From Tetraselmis striata (lineage: Eukaryota; Chlorophyta; Chlorodendrophyceae; Chlorodendrales; Chlorodendraceae), in the NCBI GenBank assembly GCA_006384855.1, contig VCJN01000837.1:62001-126000 (forward strand): a stretch of DNA of 64,000 nt, read 5' to 3'. This document shows, piece after piece, positions 42,985 through 53,625 of this stretch (position 1 is the stretch's first letter; every line of letters starts with the position of its first letter). The position numbers were made by a program, and so were the translations under genes. The notes beneath the pieces are model-generated. The model was not told where the DNA came from and made no database searches. It was given only the letters and a program-made list of their open reading frames with translations.

Positions 42985-45397
42985 GTGCAGGCACACGTGT
43001 CGGTGCTTGCTCCATCTCAGCTCGGCGTTGGCATTTCCGTGGGCGACTCTATGCTCATCCACGGCGTCCGGCTCATCGCCGAGAAGATTGGCCCACGTGC
43101 CGTCATCGTTCACACCGACCTTCGCAACGTTTACAACGAGGCATGGCGCCGCACCATCATCCAACGCCACATCGATTGCTCTCCTCTACACCTTGTCATC
43201 CCTGCGCTCCTAGCCTCCCTCTCCTCGGATTCGTATCTGGTCGTGGACGGCCGGTTCGCCCCTCTGCGGTCGGAGGACGGCGCGCAACAGGGCGCACCGA
43301 TGTTGGCCACGACTTCCTTTTGCGTCGCGATTCACCCCAAGGTGCAGCAGTCGTGTGACAGCGCGTTGGAGGTCACTGACGGGGCGGCGCGCTTCAACGC
43401 CGACGGTGGATTTTTGGTGGGCCTCCCGGAGCACGTTTGGCCGGCTCTCCACGGCTTCCGCACGTCCATCAAGGCGTCCGTGGGGCTTGAGGTGCGCTTC
43501 GACATGATGCAGGCGTACATCGCAGACATGGAGTCCGCGCGGCGTGAGGCTCCGGCCGACATCGAGTGGCCCGAGCTAGATGCGTGGTCATCATGGCATC
43601 GCGGTCCTCAACGTGCCGCTCGGATCGCTTATATGCAGGCATACATGCGCGGCAAGGCGGAGGAGCTACGAGAGGAGGTGGATGCTAGCATGAGCAAGCT
43701 CCTATCTGCCAAGCCCAGCCGTCGGTACATCACCACGCATGGGCCTTGCTCAAGCATTGCATGCAACACATGGCGGGGTATTGACTCCGCAATTGCCTTC
43801 CGTCCGAGGTGGAGGCCTTTGCAGAGGCGGTGGATGCCACCGTCCTCGCGGCGGTCGAACGGGTGCTAGGGTTCTCTTTTGATCCCTCCACGTACGGCAC
43901 CGACACCAATCCGGTGGTCACCGATTTCCTGGCGGAGCTTTTGCACGACCCCGACCCCATGGCAGCGGAGGTGGCTACCTTGAGCGAGGATGCAGTGGCC
44001 AGGGCGCGCAGCAGGCTTCACCTCCCCACTCGGTTGAAGGGTGCTGCTGGCATCCACCGCATGGCTACCGTTCGTGATGCCGCCTTTATCGGCTGCATGA
44101 ATGCCATCCTCCCAAGGTTCTTGACTAGGAAGTCCGGCACCAGCACCCCCACCCCTGGTTTCTTTGACCCACAGCTCGGGTCCGTACTTGGCCGAGGCAG
44201 CTTCAACGCAACTTCTTCCGCCCGCCGCTATGACCACTTCCTCAACGATGCTCATGAGTCGGACAGCTACGCCGCGGCGATAGATGCGCGAGGTGTGGGG
44301 CCGCCTCCAAGCGGCTACTGCTGGCCATTTCAGCGATGCACATGCGCGCGTGATGGAGTGGGAAGTGGAGGCTGCGTCCGGCTCGCAAAAGGAGCTGACG
44401 GCATTTCTAGACCATGCCAACAACTCTCGGCTTCGAAATGAGGTGTGCGCTCTCCTTGTCACATGTAGGGAACGGATCTTGTTCAAGTAGCTCGACGCGG
44501 CGTCGGGCATGTGGACAGTGGCCATCCCCACCGCGCGGACGGTCATGACTCCGCATGAGATGCGGGAGGTCGCTGCCGGGTACTTCTTTCTGCCTAGCCC
44601 GTGCTTGGCCCCGGTGGTTGGGAGCCAGATCATTCTGCCCTCGACAAAGCACAACCCCGTCACTGTTGACCTATACGACGACGCGTTCATGAACCTCCCG
44701 GCGCCTGGAGACGCCCACTGGCGTGTACAACACGACGCTATCGCAGATGCCTTCCGCGAACACTGCGTTCACGACCTAGGTATCGCTGTACGGCGGGAGA
44801 TGGATGACTTGTTCCAGCAGGCAGTGCCTCTCGGCAACACCGTACCCATGGATGAACTCAAGGACTTAGTGCCGGACGCAGAGCTCTCCCTTCCGGCGTT
44901 CAACGTCGTGACCGGGAGCTATGATCCCTGCAGCTTGAAGTCCACGCTGCTGGAGTTCAAGACTATGCGGTACGGGGTCAAGTACACTGCAATGCCCCGG
45001 GCCACGGCCGTGGATCGGTTTGAGCGCTCCTTGTTGGGCGACATACAACGGGGGTTGGCAGCGCGTTATGCGGCGTGGCACCACACGGAGCCCGGACAGA
45101 AGGGTCCTCTTCGAGACATCGTGGATATGTCGGAGCATGGTCTTCGGCACGGGCACGGTCTTCGACACAGTGGGTGAGGTGAGCAAGGGGGTGCGCCGCA
45201 CAGTAGTGCGGGGTATCGCATGCTTGGCTGCGGATCGGGGTGCCCTCTCATCGCGGGGCACTCGGTGCACCACCCGGGCTCACCAGGAGGCCTTGCTCGC
45301 AAGATATTTCCTTAGGGTCGTGAGCTTGGTGGCCGCTCGAGAGCGCGCTCGCTGCCTCATCAGACTCACGGCACAGATCCGTCTGCCATCTCGTTGA
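42985..45397 (+). pseudogene. Non-LTR retrotransposon (LINE) pol: RT and restriction-like endonuclease, decayed
   Basis: The 5' part (42985-43735) contains 'VIVHTDLRNVYNEAWRR' (RT motif A with its Asp), 'EDGAQQGAPML' (motif B) and 'ARFNADGGFLVG' where YADD is expected, so motif C is damaged. A frameshift at about 43735 and a TGA near 43780 precede 'CLPSEVEAFAEAVDATV', 'LHLPTRLKGAAGIHR' and a further frame change near 44300. The 3' part (44509-45177) has 'LVPDAELSLPAF' and 'YDPCSLKSTLLEFKTMRYG', a D...ExK pattern of a PD-(D/E)XK endonuclease, then 'HHTEPGQKGPLRDIVD'. A last frameshift at about 45140 continues to 45397. The order fits LINEs with a downstream endonuclease. The 5' end is truncated. 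Confidence 0.7.
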
Positions 45398-45489
45398 TGA
45401 AGATGTACATCACGTCCGAGGATCACCCACCCACACGTGTGCACGCGTGGCCCGGACTCTGAACCGTGTACGCATCACTCATCCATCCC

Positions 45490-45745
45490 GCCTCATGCGG
45501 GATGCGGGCCGCTTTTAGGCGGCTTGCTGTGTTGATTTTTTAGTACTACTTCTAGTAGTAGTAGGTGGATTTGTTACTGCCTTTTTGTTATTCACACCAC
45601 GAATTTCCAGGCAATTGTATCCTTTTTTTATTAGGCGGGCCGCCTTTCGGCGGCTTGCTGTGATGATCTTTTTGTACAGTACTGCTGGTACTGCTTTTAG
45701 CGGTTAGGTGGATTTGTTACCGGCTTTGTTGTAATTCACACATGT
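45490..45745 (+). repeat. Two tandem copies of a hairpin-led repeat (about 130 bases)
   Basis: Each copy starts with a GCGGGCCGC/GGCGGCTTGCTGTG hairpin unit and ends with TAGGTGGATTTGTTAC and ATTCACAC (45565-45602 and 45706-45741). Partial copies lie at about 41885-41990 and 47785-47822. It may be the tail of a mobile element downstream of the LINE. Confidence 0.6.
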
Positions 45746-45803
45746 TACCGGCCAATCCTTATGTCATACTGCGCGGGGCGCTGATGGAGGGCGTTCACCC
45801 GTT

Positions 45804-45842
45804 TTTTCCTCGCCCCCGGGACAGAACTGGCAGCGAAACCCT
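45804..45842 (+). repeat. Dispersed CCCCCGGGACAGNACTGGC repeat, copy 1
   Basis: CGCCCCCGGGACAGAACTGG followed by CAGCGAAACCC. Related copies lie at about 47685-47716 (+), 59087-59134 (-) and 62556-62594 (-). Confidence 0.65.
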
Positions 45843-46929
45843 TGCAGCGTTCACCCGTTATTTGCTCGTCATGCGCCTCGCGGCGCCGATAAAGTTAGTC
45901 GCTATATATAAGGTTATTATAGGAGGGGCGGGTTATAAATGAAAAATAAACACTAAGGGAAATCTATACATTCCTTACTATTATAATATGGGGTCGCTAT
46001 TTCAGACATGTCACTGCTTCGAGTTCTACCCGCGTCAGCTGCCACTGCTACCGTCAGCGGCGCTTTTAAATATGTTGTAAATGTGAATCATAAAGCGCGG
46101 CTTGTCGTACTGATACCGGTACTGCTATATATCGTCTAAATGAAATGCATCAGTAGTATTACTATATACTACTAGATAGTAGCCGGTACTTGCCGTAGTC
46201 GCTATATTTTGCTAGTAGTATATGCATATGTAGTATATTTTGCGGTAGTCGCTAAATACTGTATACAGTGCATACAGTGCAGTAACCCCGCCTGCTGTAG
46301 CGCTCTGTACCGCCGGTAACACGTCGTCGCGCAGCAGGGCCGAAAAGCTGCAGCGACCCGCTACAGGTAGCGCTGCTCCAGCGTCGACATCGTCGAATAC
46401 CTGAGGTTGGGATGGTCCATATAAAATCTTTTTCCCCACCCGTTAGTCGCTATATCCCCATACTAAAAAGCGAAGGGCATCTCTGACGGGAGTGTAGATA
46501 TCATGACACTTGCTAGTCCCCCTCATCCGTAACCCGCCTGCCTCGCTATACTGAAAGTCTGACTCACAATTACGAAACTACGACAGTGTAGTACCGGTCG
46601 CAGGTTCACAGAGCAATAGTTGCTTCCAAGTCTGACGGTCTCCGCTGTGATTCCATTTTCGGACGGGGAGAGGAACAGTGCGGCAAGCGCCTCTCACTGC
46701 GCCGAACAGGTCCTCGGCAGAACTGGTCCTCGGCAGATCCCAGTGCGCCGAGCGCTGCACAGATTTCCGTACAGACTACTGGCAGTACGCTACAACCAGC
46801 ACCTCAGCTGAGGCAGGCCGTCTACATAACCTCTGCGCACCTGCTCCGTGTGCGTGTCCCAGGGCAGTCCCGGGGTTCGCGTCTTGCCGTGACACGGGAG
46901 TTTACTACCGCGACCAAGAAAAACGTGCG
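45843..46929. other. Upstream region of the chitinase gene
   Basis: No separate gene. Four copies of the dispersed TTAGTCGCTA-type motif (45894, 46196, 46246, 46443). The sequence becomes more GC-rich from about 46620, which is probably the 5' UTR. Confidence 0.4.
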
Positions 46930-49900
46930 ATGGGCCGCGTCGTGGTGGGTCTGCTCGCAACACTTCTGTGCGTGGGAATGCTCGCTACCCGCGCCAATGC
47001 TCACGGCTACCTATCGCAGCCAAGGTCGCGACAACTCTACGCTGCCCAGGAAGGGAAGTGGTGGTGCGCCGACCCTGATGCCTGCATCCGGAAGGAGTCG
47101 GAGCCGCACAGCGCCAACCGCCGACTGCCTACGGACGCGTGTGGGGTAAGTGCCCTTCGCCCGCGTGAAACCAGTGATCTTAGGTACCATGAGGTACCCC
47201 CTCCGCCCCCGCCCTTCCGCCCGCTATATGCAAGCTGCCCCCCTTGTGTTCACTCGTTCAGTTGACGTGCGTCGCGTCGCGTTAGCTCTTTCCGTCGGCA
47301 TGCTCTTTCCAGCGTAATAGACTACATGTACGGACCCCGAACGTGATGGGGTTGGTTTCTACACGGCGTGGAAGTGTCAGGAGATATTCTCACAATATAT
47401 ATATATATACATATATATATATCGATATATATATATATGCATATATATATGTGTGTATATATGTATTTATTTCAACCCTAAAATCCTGAAATCCTATATA
47501 CGATACTACACTCGAAGGATATCATCTGCAGATCCTACTCCGCGGATATAGCGCGGCGATAAAAAGCTACCTGGCACCTCCTGGCAGTAAAGATAAATTT
47601 ACTACCAGGTTTTGCTCATGACAATATCTTCCCTTCACAGGAAGTCATCCGACCTGTGTGTCGCTACTTGCCCAGTTTTTTTCCGCCCCCGGGACAGGAC
47701 TGGCCAGTGAAACCCTTGCAGCCTCTACGACGGCCGTTATTTAGCCAGCGAGCGCCCAGTAGTTCCGGTGCCAGTACCAGCAGTAGGTGGATTTGTTACT
47801 GTCCTTTTTGTAATTCACACCAGTACCGGTACCAGTAGCGCGTTTGGACGACTGCTTTCCATCATCCACGGTCTGACCGTACCGGTAGCAGCGACTACAA
47901 GTACCCTGCACTTCATATTCTTATTTTAATGGATATCGACTAATCCTTAGTCGCTACATATATTGTAGGAGCAGCGGTGCGGCAGCAGTACGCCGGTGCA
48001 TAATGAAGTGCTGAAGGCGACGGGGGTAAAATAGTATTGGAGCCGTGCTGCTGTACATGTCAAAATTTCGCTACAGGTACCAGAAACTTCGCTACAGGGA
48101 CTACAGGGACTGTACTGTTTCACTTAGGACCGACGATATTATATTACGCGTGCTCACGGGTGTGTTGGACAGTGCTGAAGTAGAGATGCCCTCCCAGCCG
48201 ACGTCATACAGCGGCAAGTGGAAATTGTCTCTCAGGAGTATTAGGCAAACAACTAGATATATGGAGGTGCCTTAAGTCGACTTCGACCCTTGGATACAAT
48301 GACTGGGCATAATTATGGTGAGGGTGCTTTTTACTTGTGCTTGCTTTTACATACTTGCAACCATGGGATATATTAGACTCTGCCATTCACTAGAATCCAG
48401 GGCAATGTGCGCTAGTGTTAATGCTAACGATACTGTCACAACTGCGCATATACTGATACTTAAACATGTTTGCACGTTTTAAACCCCACAGACCATCGGT
48501 GGCCGCACGTTTGACACCGCCACCAGCTTGGCCGGTGACCCAGTGCCCTTCCCTGTCAAGGCGGTGTACGCACCCGGGGAGGCCATCACCATCACGGCGG
48601 ACTTCACCATCAACCACCGCGGCCACTTCGAGTTCCGCCTCTGCGATGAGCCGCTCGCCACCACGGAGTGCTTCGAGCGGCGCCCGGCGTTGCAGTTCGT
48701 CGACACCATCGAGTTCTACGATCCCGCCTACCCCGAGCGTCTGTACATGGACCCACGCGGCAGCCCCTCCTCCCTCACTGTCACTGGCCTGAAGCTCCCC
48801 GATGGCCTGACCTGCGAGCACTGCGTGCTGCAGTGGACCTGGTACACCGCGAACTCGTGCCTGCCGCCGGGCTACCGTACGACGCCGCCGGCCTTCCGCA
48901 GCACCTTTGCCCTGAACCTGGGTGACTGCCAGCTGCCGTTTGACCACACCGGCGACATGGCCCCCGAGCGCTTCTGGAACTGCGCAGACATCAGGATCGG
49001 GGACGGGAACTCCGGCCCCACGCCTGCCCCGACTTCTTCAAGCCCCACGCCTGCCCCCACTCAAGCGCCAACAACCGCCGCTCCCACGCCAGCGCCAACA
49101 ACCCAGTCCCCCCCTGCACCCGGACCGTCATCTGCCCCTACGCCTGCCCCCACCGGCAGCGGCAATGCCTGCGACGCCACCGGCAGCTGGCCGTCCAGTG
49201 TCTGCTGGCCCGGCACCTCCGGCCCCTGCCGCGGCCCGGACACAGTGTGTTGGCAGCCGTACGCCAGCGGGCAGTGCTACGCCAACACCGTGGACTGCCG
49301 GGCAGCAGGGGGCAACAACACGCCACCCCCCGCGACCGCCGCCCCCACACCCGCCCCCACCCAGGCCGTCACCCCGGCGCCCACTCCCGCGCCCACCGCC
49401 CAGCCTCCGCCCACACCTGCGCCCACCCCGGCCCCAGAGACGCCTGCCCCCACAACATCACCCACCCAGCCTCCCACCCCTTCACCCACTCCAGCGCCAA
49501 CGACCCAGTCCCCCACCCCTGCCCCCACCGGCGGCGGCAATGCCTGCGACGCCACCGGCAGCTGGCCGTCCGGTGCATGCTGGCCCGGCACCTCTGGCCC
49601 CTGCCGCGGTCCGGACACGGTGTGCTGGCAGCCGTACGCCAGCGGGCAGTGCTACGCCAACACCGTGGACTGCCGAGCAGCAGGGGGCAACAACACACCG
49701 CCCCCCACGACCGCCGCCCCTACCCCCGCCCCCACCCAGGCCGTCACCCCGTCGCCTAGCACCCAAGCTCCCACGCAGGCGCCCACCCCGACATCCCCGT
49801 CCCAGGCCCCAACCCCCGGCGCAACCCCCGCCCCGACCATGCCCCCGCCCACCGGCGGCCAGAAGTTTGTGATGTACTACGAGAGCTGGGCGACCTACGG

Positions 49901-51295
49901 GCGCAACTTCCAGGTCGCCGACATGGACGCCTCCACCATCACGCACGTCAACTACGGCTTCGCCAACATCGCCAACGGCCGCTGCGTGCTGGGCGACGCG
50001 TACGCAGACACGGACAAGGCATTCCCGGGGGACACGTGGGACCAGCCGCTGCGCGGCAACTTTCACCAGCTGGCGCTCCTCAAGGCGGCGCACCCGCACC
50101 TGCGCACGCTCATCTCCGTGGGTGGCTGGACCTGGTCCGGGCAGTTCTCATCCGTGGCGTCCACGGCCGCTGGTCGTCAGCTCTTCGCGGAGTCATGCGT
50201 GGAATTCATGCGCACCTATGGGTTTGACGGGTGAGTTTGCTTCCCCATTTTGTGCTGCGTACCCGGTACAGGTAATCCTTACCAGTACGGGATACTTGGG
50301 GATCAATCCATTCTTTTTTATTTGTGGCGGATCGTCTTGACGAGTTACGCCTAACGTATTCCCGGTTGATATGCGAATCAACCGCATATCCTTCATTTAT
50401 TGTCCTTCATTTTATTACTGGTACGGCCGTCGCTCACCTCCACCCTGTGCTACTGGTGGCATGCCGCAGGATTGACATTGACTGGGAGTACCCCGTGGAG
50501 GGCGGCGCGGATCCCAGCGGCAACCCCGCCGATCGCGACAACTACACGCTGCTGCTGGCCGAGCTTCGTGCCGCGTTGGACGCCGCAACTCCATCCGGAA
50601 GCGAGCGCAAGCTGCTCACCATCGCGTCGTCGCCCAACCCCGCCTACGTCGGCAACATGGACCTCGCGGCCATGGATGACATCCTGGACTGGGTCAACGT
50701 GATGACGTACGACTACAACGGCGCGTGGCAGTCCACCTCCGCGCACAACGCGCCGCTGACACCCAACCCCGCGCCCAGCAACCCCTTCCCGGGCTACAGC
50801 GTCGCCGGGACCGTCGACGCATACCTGGCGGCTGGCCTGCGGCGCTCCAAGCTGGTGGTGGGGATGCCGACGTACGGGCGCGCCTGGCGTTCCATGCCCG
50901 CCGGCCCCTCCGGCACCGGCCTCTTCAGCAGCTGCGGCGGCAGCTGCCCCGCCACCGGCACCTGGGAGGCGGGCGTGCTGGACTACAAGGATATCGCCGC
51001 CAACTACGTCACCAACCCCGCGTACACCCGCCACTGGGACGCCGTCAGCGGCGTGCCCTTCCTATACAACGGCGACGTCTTCGTTTCATACGACGACGCC
51101 GAGTCCATCTGCCTGAAAAGCGATTTTGTCATGGACTCTGGCCTTGGGGGCGCGATGGTGTGGGCCGCCAGCTCCGACCGGAACCACGAGCTGCAGCACG
51201 TCATCGCGGCACGCGTGCTGGAGGGGCGGTCCTGCTCGGAGGGAGGGGGCGCCGGCCGCCGCCGCCACCGCCATCGCCGCCTGATGCGCGCCTGA
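46930..51295 (+). CDS. Secreted bifunctional chitin-degrading enzyme: LPMO plus GH18 chitinase
   Basis: Exons 46930-47145, 48492-50230 and 50470-51295 join in phase (2781 bases, 926 residues). Residues 1-24 are a signal peptide ending 'TRANA'; cleavage exposes His25 of 'HGYLSQPRSRQLY', the copper-brace His of lytic polysaccharide monooxygenases (AA10/AA15-like, chitin-binding type 4). The second His lies in 'NHRGHFEFRLC', and the domain ends near 'FWNCADIRI' (about 238). Pro/Thr linkers separate two nearly identical Cys-rich repeats ('CDATGSW' to 'YANTVDCRAAGG', about 294-345 and 422-473) that may bind carbohydrate. The GH18 domain starts at about 528: 'ISVGGWTWSGQF' (about 613), 'DGIDIDWEYP' (DxxDxDxE, acid Glu, about 651-660, split by intron 2), 'VMTYDYNG' (about 728) and 'GGAMVWAASSD'. 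The C-terminus is His/Arg-rich. It should cut chitin oxidatively and hydrolytically outside the cell or in a food vacuole. Confidence 0.9.
47395..47475 (+). repeat. TA-rich microsatellite in intron 1 of the chitinase gene
   Basis: (TA)n with GTG, TAC and CG interruptions. The 1.35-kb intron also holds copies of the CCCCCGGGACAGGACTGGC and GTGGATTTGTTACTG repeat families (47680-47822) and a CGACTAATCCTTAGTCGCTA site (47937-47956). Confidence 0.85.
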
Positions 51296-51468
51296 GCCTG
51301 CTGCTGCGACAGGCAGCGTGCTCTTCCAGCGCCGAACCCATAATACGCATGCCTTCGTCCTGTAGAGGCCGCGACGCCCAGCAGAGCAGGGCGCACTGAG
51401 CCTCGCGGACAGTTTTGCGTCGATTGCCATTCTTTCCCCCCATGTGGCACTTTTTATTGCAGTTTTCT

Positions 51469-51473
51469 TGTAA
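51469..51473 (+). terminator. Possible TGTAA polyadenylation signal of the chitinase gene
   Basis: TGTAA in a T-rich stretch about 175 bases after the stop codon. TGTAA is the usual green-algal signal, so this is only suggestive. Confidence 0.3.
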
Positions 51474-53625
51474 TTATTTGGCTGCTGCTGGCAGCCTTCC
51501 CTCAGAATGACCACATTTCCCAAGGGCCAGAACATCGCGAAAGGCATTGCCGGCATCGTTACCACACCATCAGGACGGATCCTTCGCTTACATACACGGC
51601 ATGCATGAGATGTACCTGCACCGCACCTCCATGCCCCAGCCCCAGCAACGAGTGCCGAGATAGTGGCGGCGGGCATGGCTCGCACTTGGGCAAGCATGTG
51701 AATGTCATACACAGCACCGTCACACCATTTCGCAGCGTACTAACCAACGTGTCATCTGTTCATGTTACGCTAGGATGTCAAATGGAAAAGACAAATTCAG
51801 TGCGATTACCAAAGCAATAAGACACGGAACATCGAAGTGGCATTGCTGACCACTCAGCGGCAATACAATGCACCCGATGTGCACAGCATTGGGCTTATTT
51901 AGCTGTCTCGTCCCAGCGCTCCTGCACCTCATCCTTCCTTCCGTCGTCAATATCCAGAGCAGCGCTGCGCTTGCGTTGGAGCTATTGCAATGCTGATGGG
52001 CTCCGCCAAGCATGGTGAACGCAACGTACTTTGATGCTTTGCGGCGCAGTTGACTAACATCTGGATCCCCGTCGAAAGAGGTGTTGCTTCAAACACGATA
52101 TTTGCCAGTAGCAGCTAGTACGTAGCACGGGTCTAGTGAGCGTGCCATGTCTACTGAAATCGCCCGCGGCTTCGATTCCAAAGGGGGTGGGGATACCTGT
52201 TAATAACCGGTTAATAACGACATGTGGTTGTCAACTGGCGAGCGACTTATTTATGGACTTCGTCTAGGGAGCATAGAGTCAGACTCAGTAGATTGGAACA
52301 GTCGTGGTTTTGAGGCGTCTTGATGGGATCTGGGCTGGCCACTTTTTCTTCAACTGCTCGCCGACAGTTCGCGGGGTTTATTGTCGCCCAAGTCGCCACA
52401 ATTCAGGAAATTTATAATTTGGTAGTTAATACCCGGTTACTCGCCCCGACCAAATAACCAAATTGGCGAGTTCGGGATAGTAATTAGTTGCTGCAGGTAC
52501 TAACCCGGAGTAATGTACTACTAGTAGTCGCTATCGGCGGCGCTGCAGGAATCAGCTCCCGCAGCTTCGACACCGAGACCTGTCTAGATGCTTGCTGGTG
52601 GTTTACAACAAATAGTCGCTAACGCGTCCGTCGTAGGGCCGTACAGGTACCTGTACTAATTTCGCTTGTTATCTGACTATCGGCTATCTGTCACACGACC
52701 TCCGACGAAAAGGGTTATTTTATTCTGCGCAATCGTCAAGAAAGGTACGTAGCGACTACTGGTAGTTCGTATTCCAAAAATCCATTCGTACCGGTAAACT
52801 CTGGACGATGCCGGATTTAGAGATATTACTCATATATACGATGTTAGGCGCGTATATGGTTGCTGAACGAGAGGGTAAACGTGCGCATATTCCGATTGAG
52901 CTCCCTGTCCTCCTGTTCGACCTTGTTTTCAGGCTTAAGTATCTCTTTTGCTGGCAACCTCTCATAATTGCTCTTAGTTCTCTTTGTAGTGCGTTTTTGT
53001 GAAAGCCCCGATGTAAATATATATTCCGATTGAGCATTTCTTTTGCTAGCCGTCCCGTAAGTAATATCGGTTTCCCGCGCAGATTATACAAGTACGGGTA
53101 CCAGTACCCGTTTCTGGGAAAGGTGCGTCGCTACTTGTGCGTATAAACATGATACGCTACCTACTACTACATATCACGGGCCACAGATTCACACCTGTGT
53201 TAGCGGAGCAATAATGACTCAAACCCCATTGACCCTGCTGGCAACTGTATTTTTCGCTGGCAACGAGCAAGAGAATACCCCCCCCCCCCCTCTTGTCGTC
53301 CCTGCTGGCAAAGATGCCCGCCCTGAGCTTCCCCGAGGACAATTGGCTTTCTGCAGCACCACAGAGCATGCAAAACATAGTCATCCCAGGGGGGTGGTCG
53401 TGGGAGCGGTGATGCTTTCTGTATGCGGGTCGCGGCAGGCGCCAGGTGTTGAGGGTGATGTCTGTGATGTACAGGTGCGGGCGGCCGTTCCGGATACTCG
53501 TCACTCATTGCCGCCAAGGGCAGATCGATGTGCTTCTGCGGGAAAAGGCCCGACAGCGGCGTCGTTTCTACAAGAACATACAGGCCAGGTCGGCTCGCAG
53601 CAGGCCAGGGTGGCGCGCGGGGCGC
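51474..53625. other. Convergent intergenic region
   Basis: The 3' ends of the chitinase and kinase genes face each other. Frames here lack domains. It contains a poly-C run (about 53278-53290) and several TAGTCGCTA-type motifs (52525, 52613, 52749). The 53160-53625 strip is probably the kinase 3' UTR. Confidence 0.45.
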
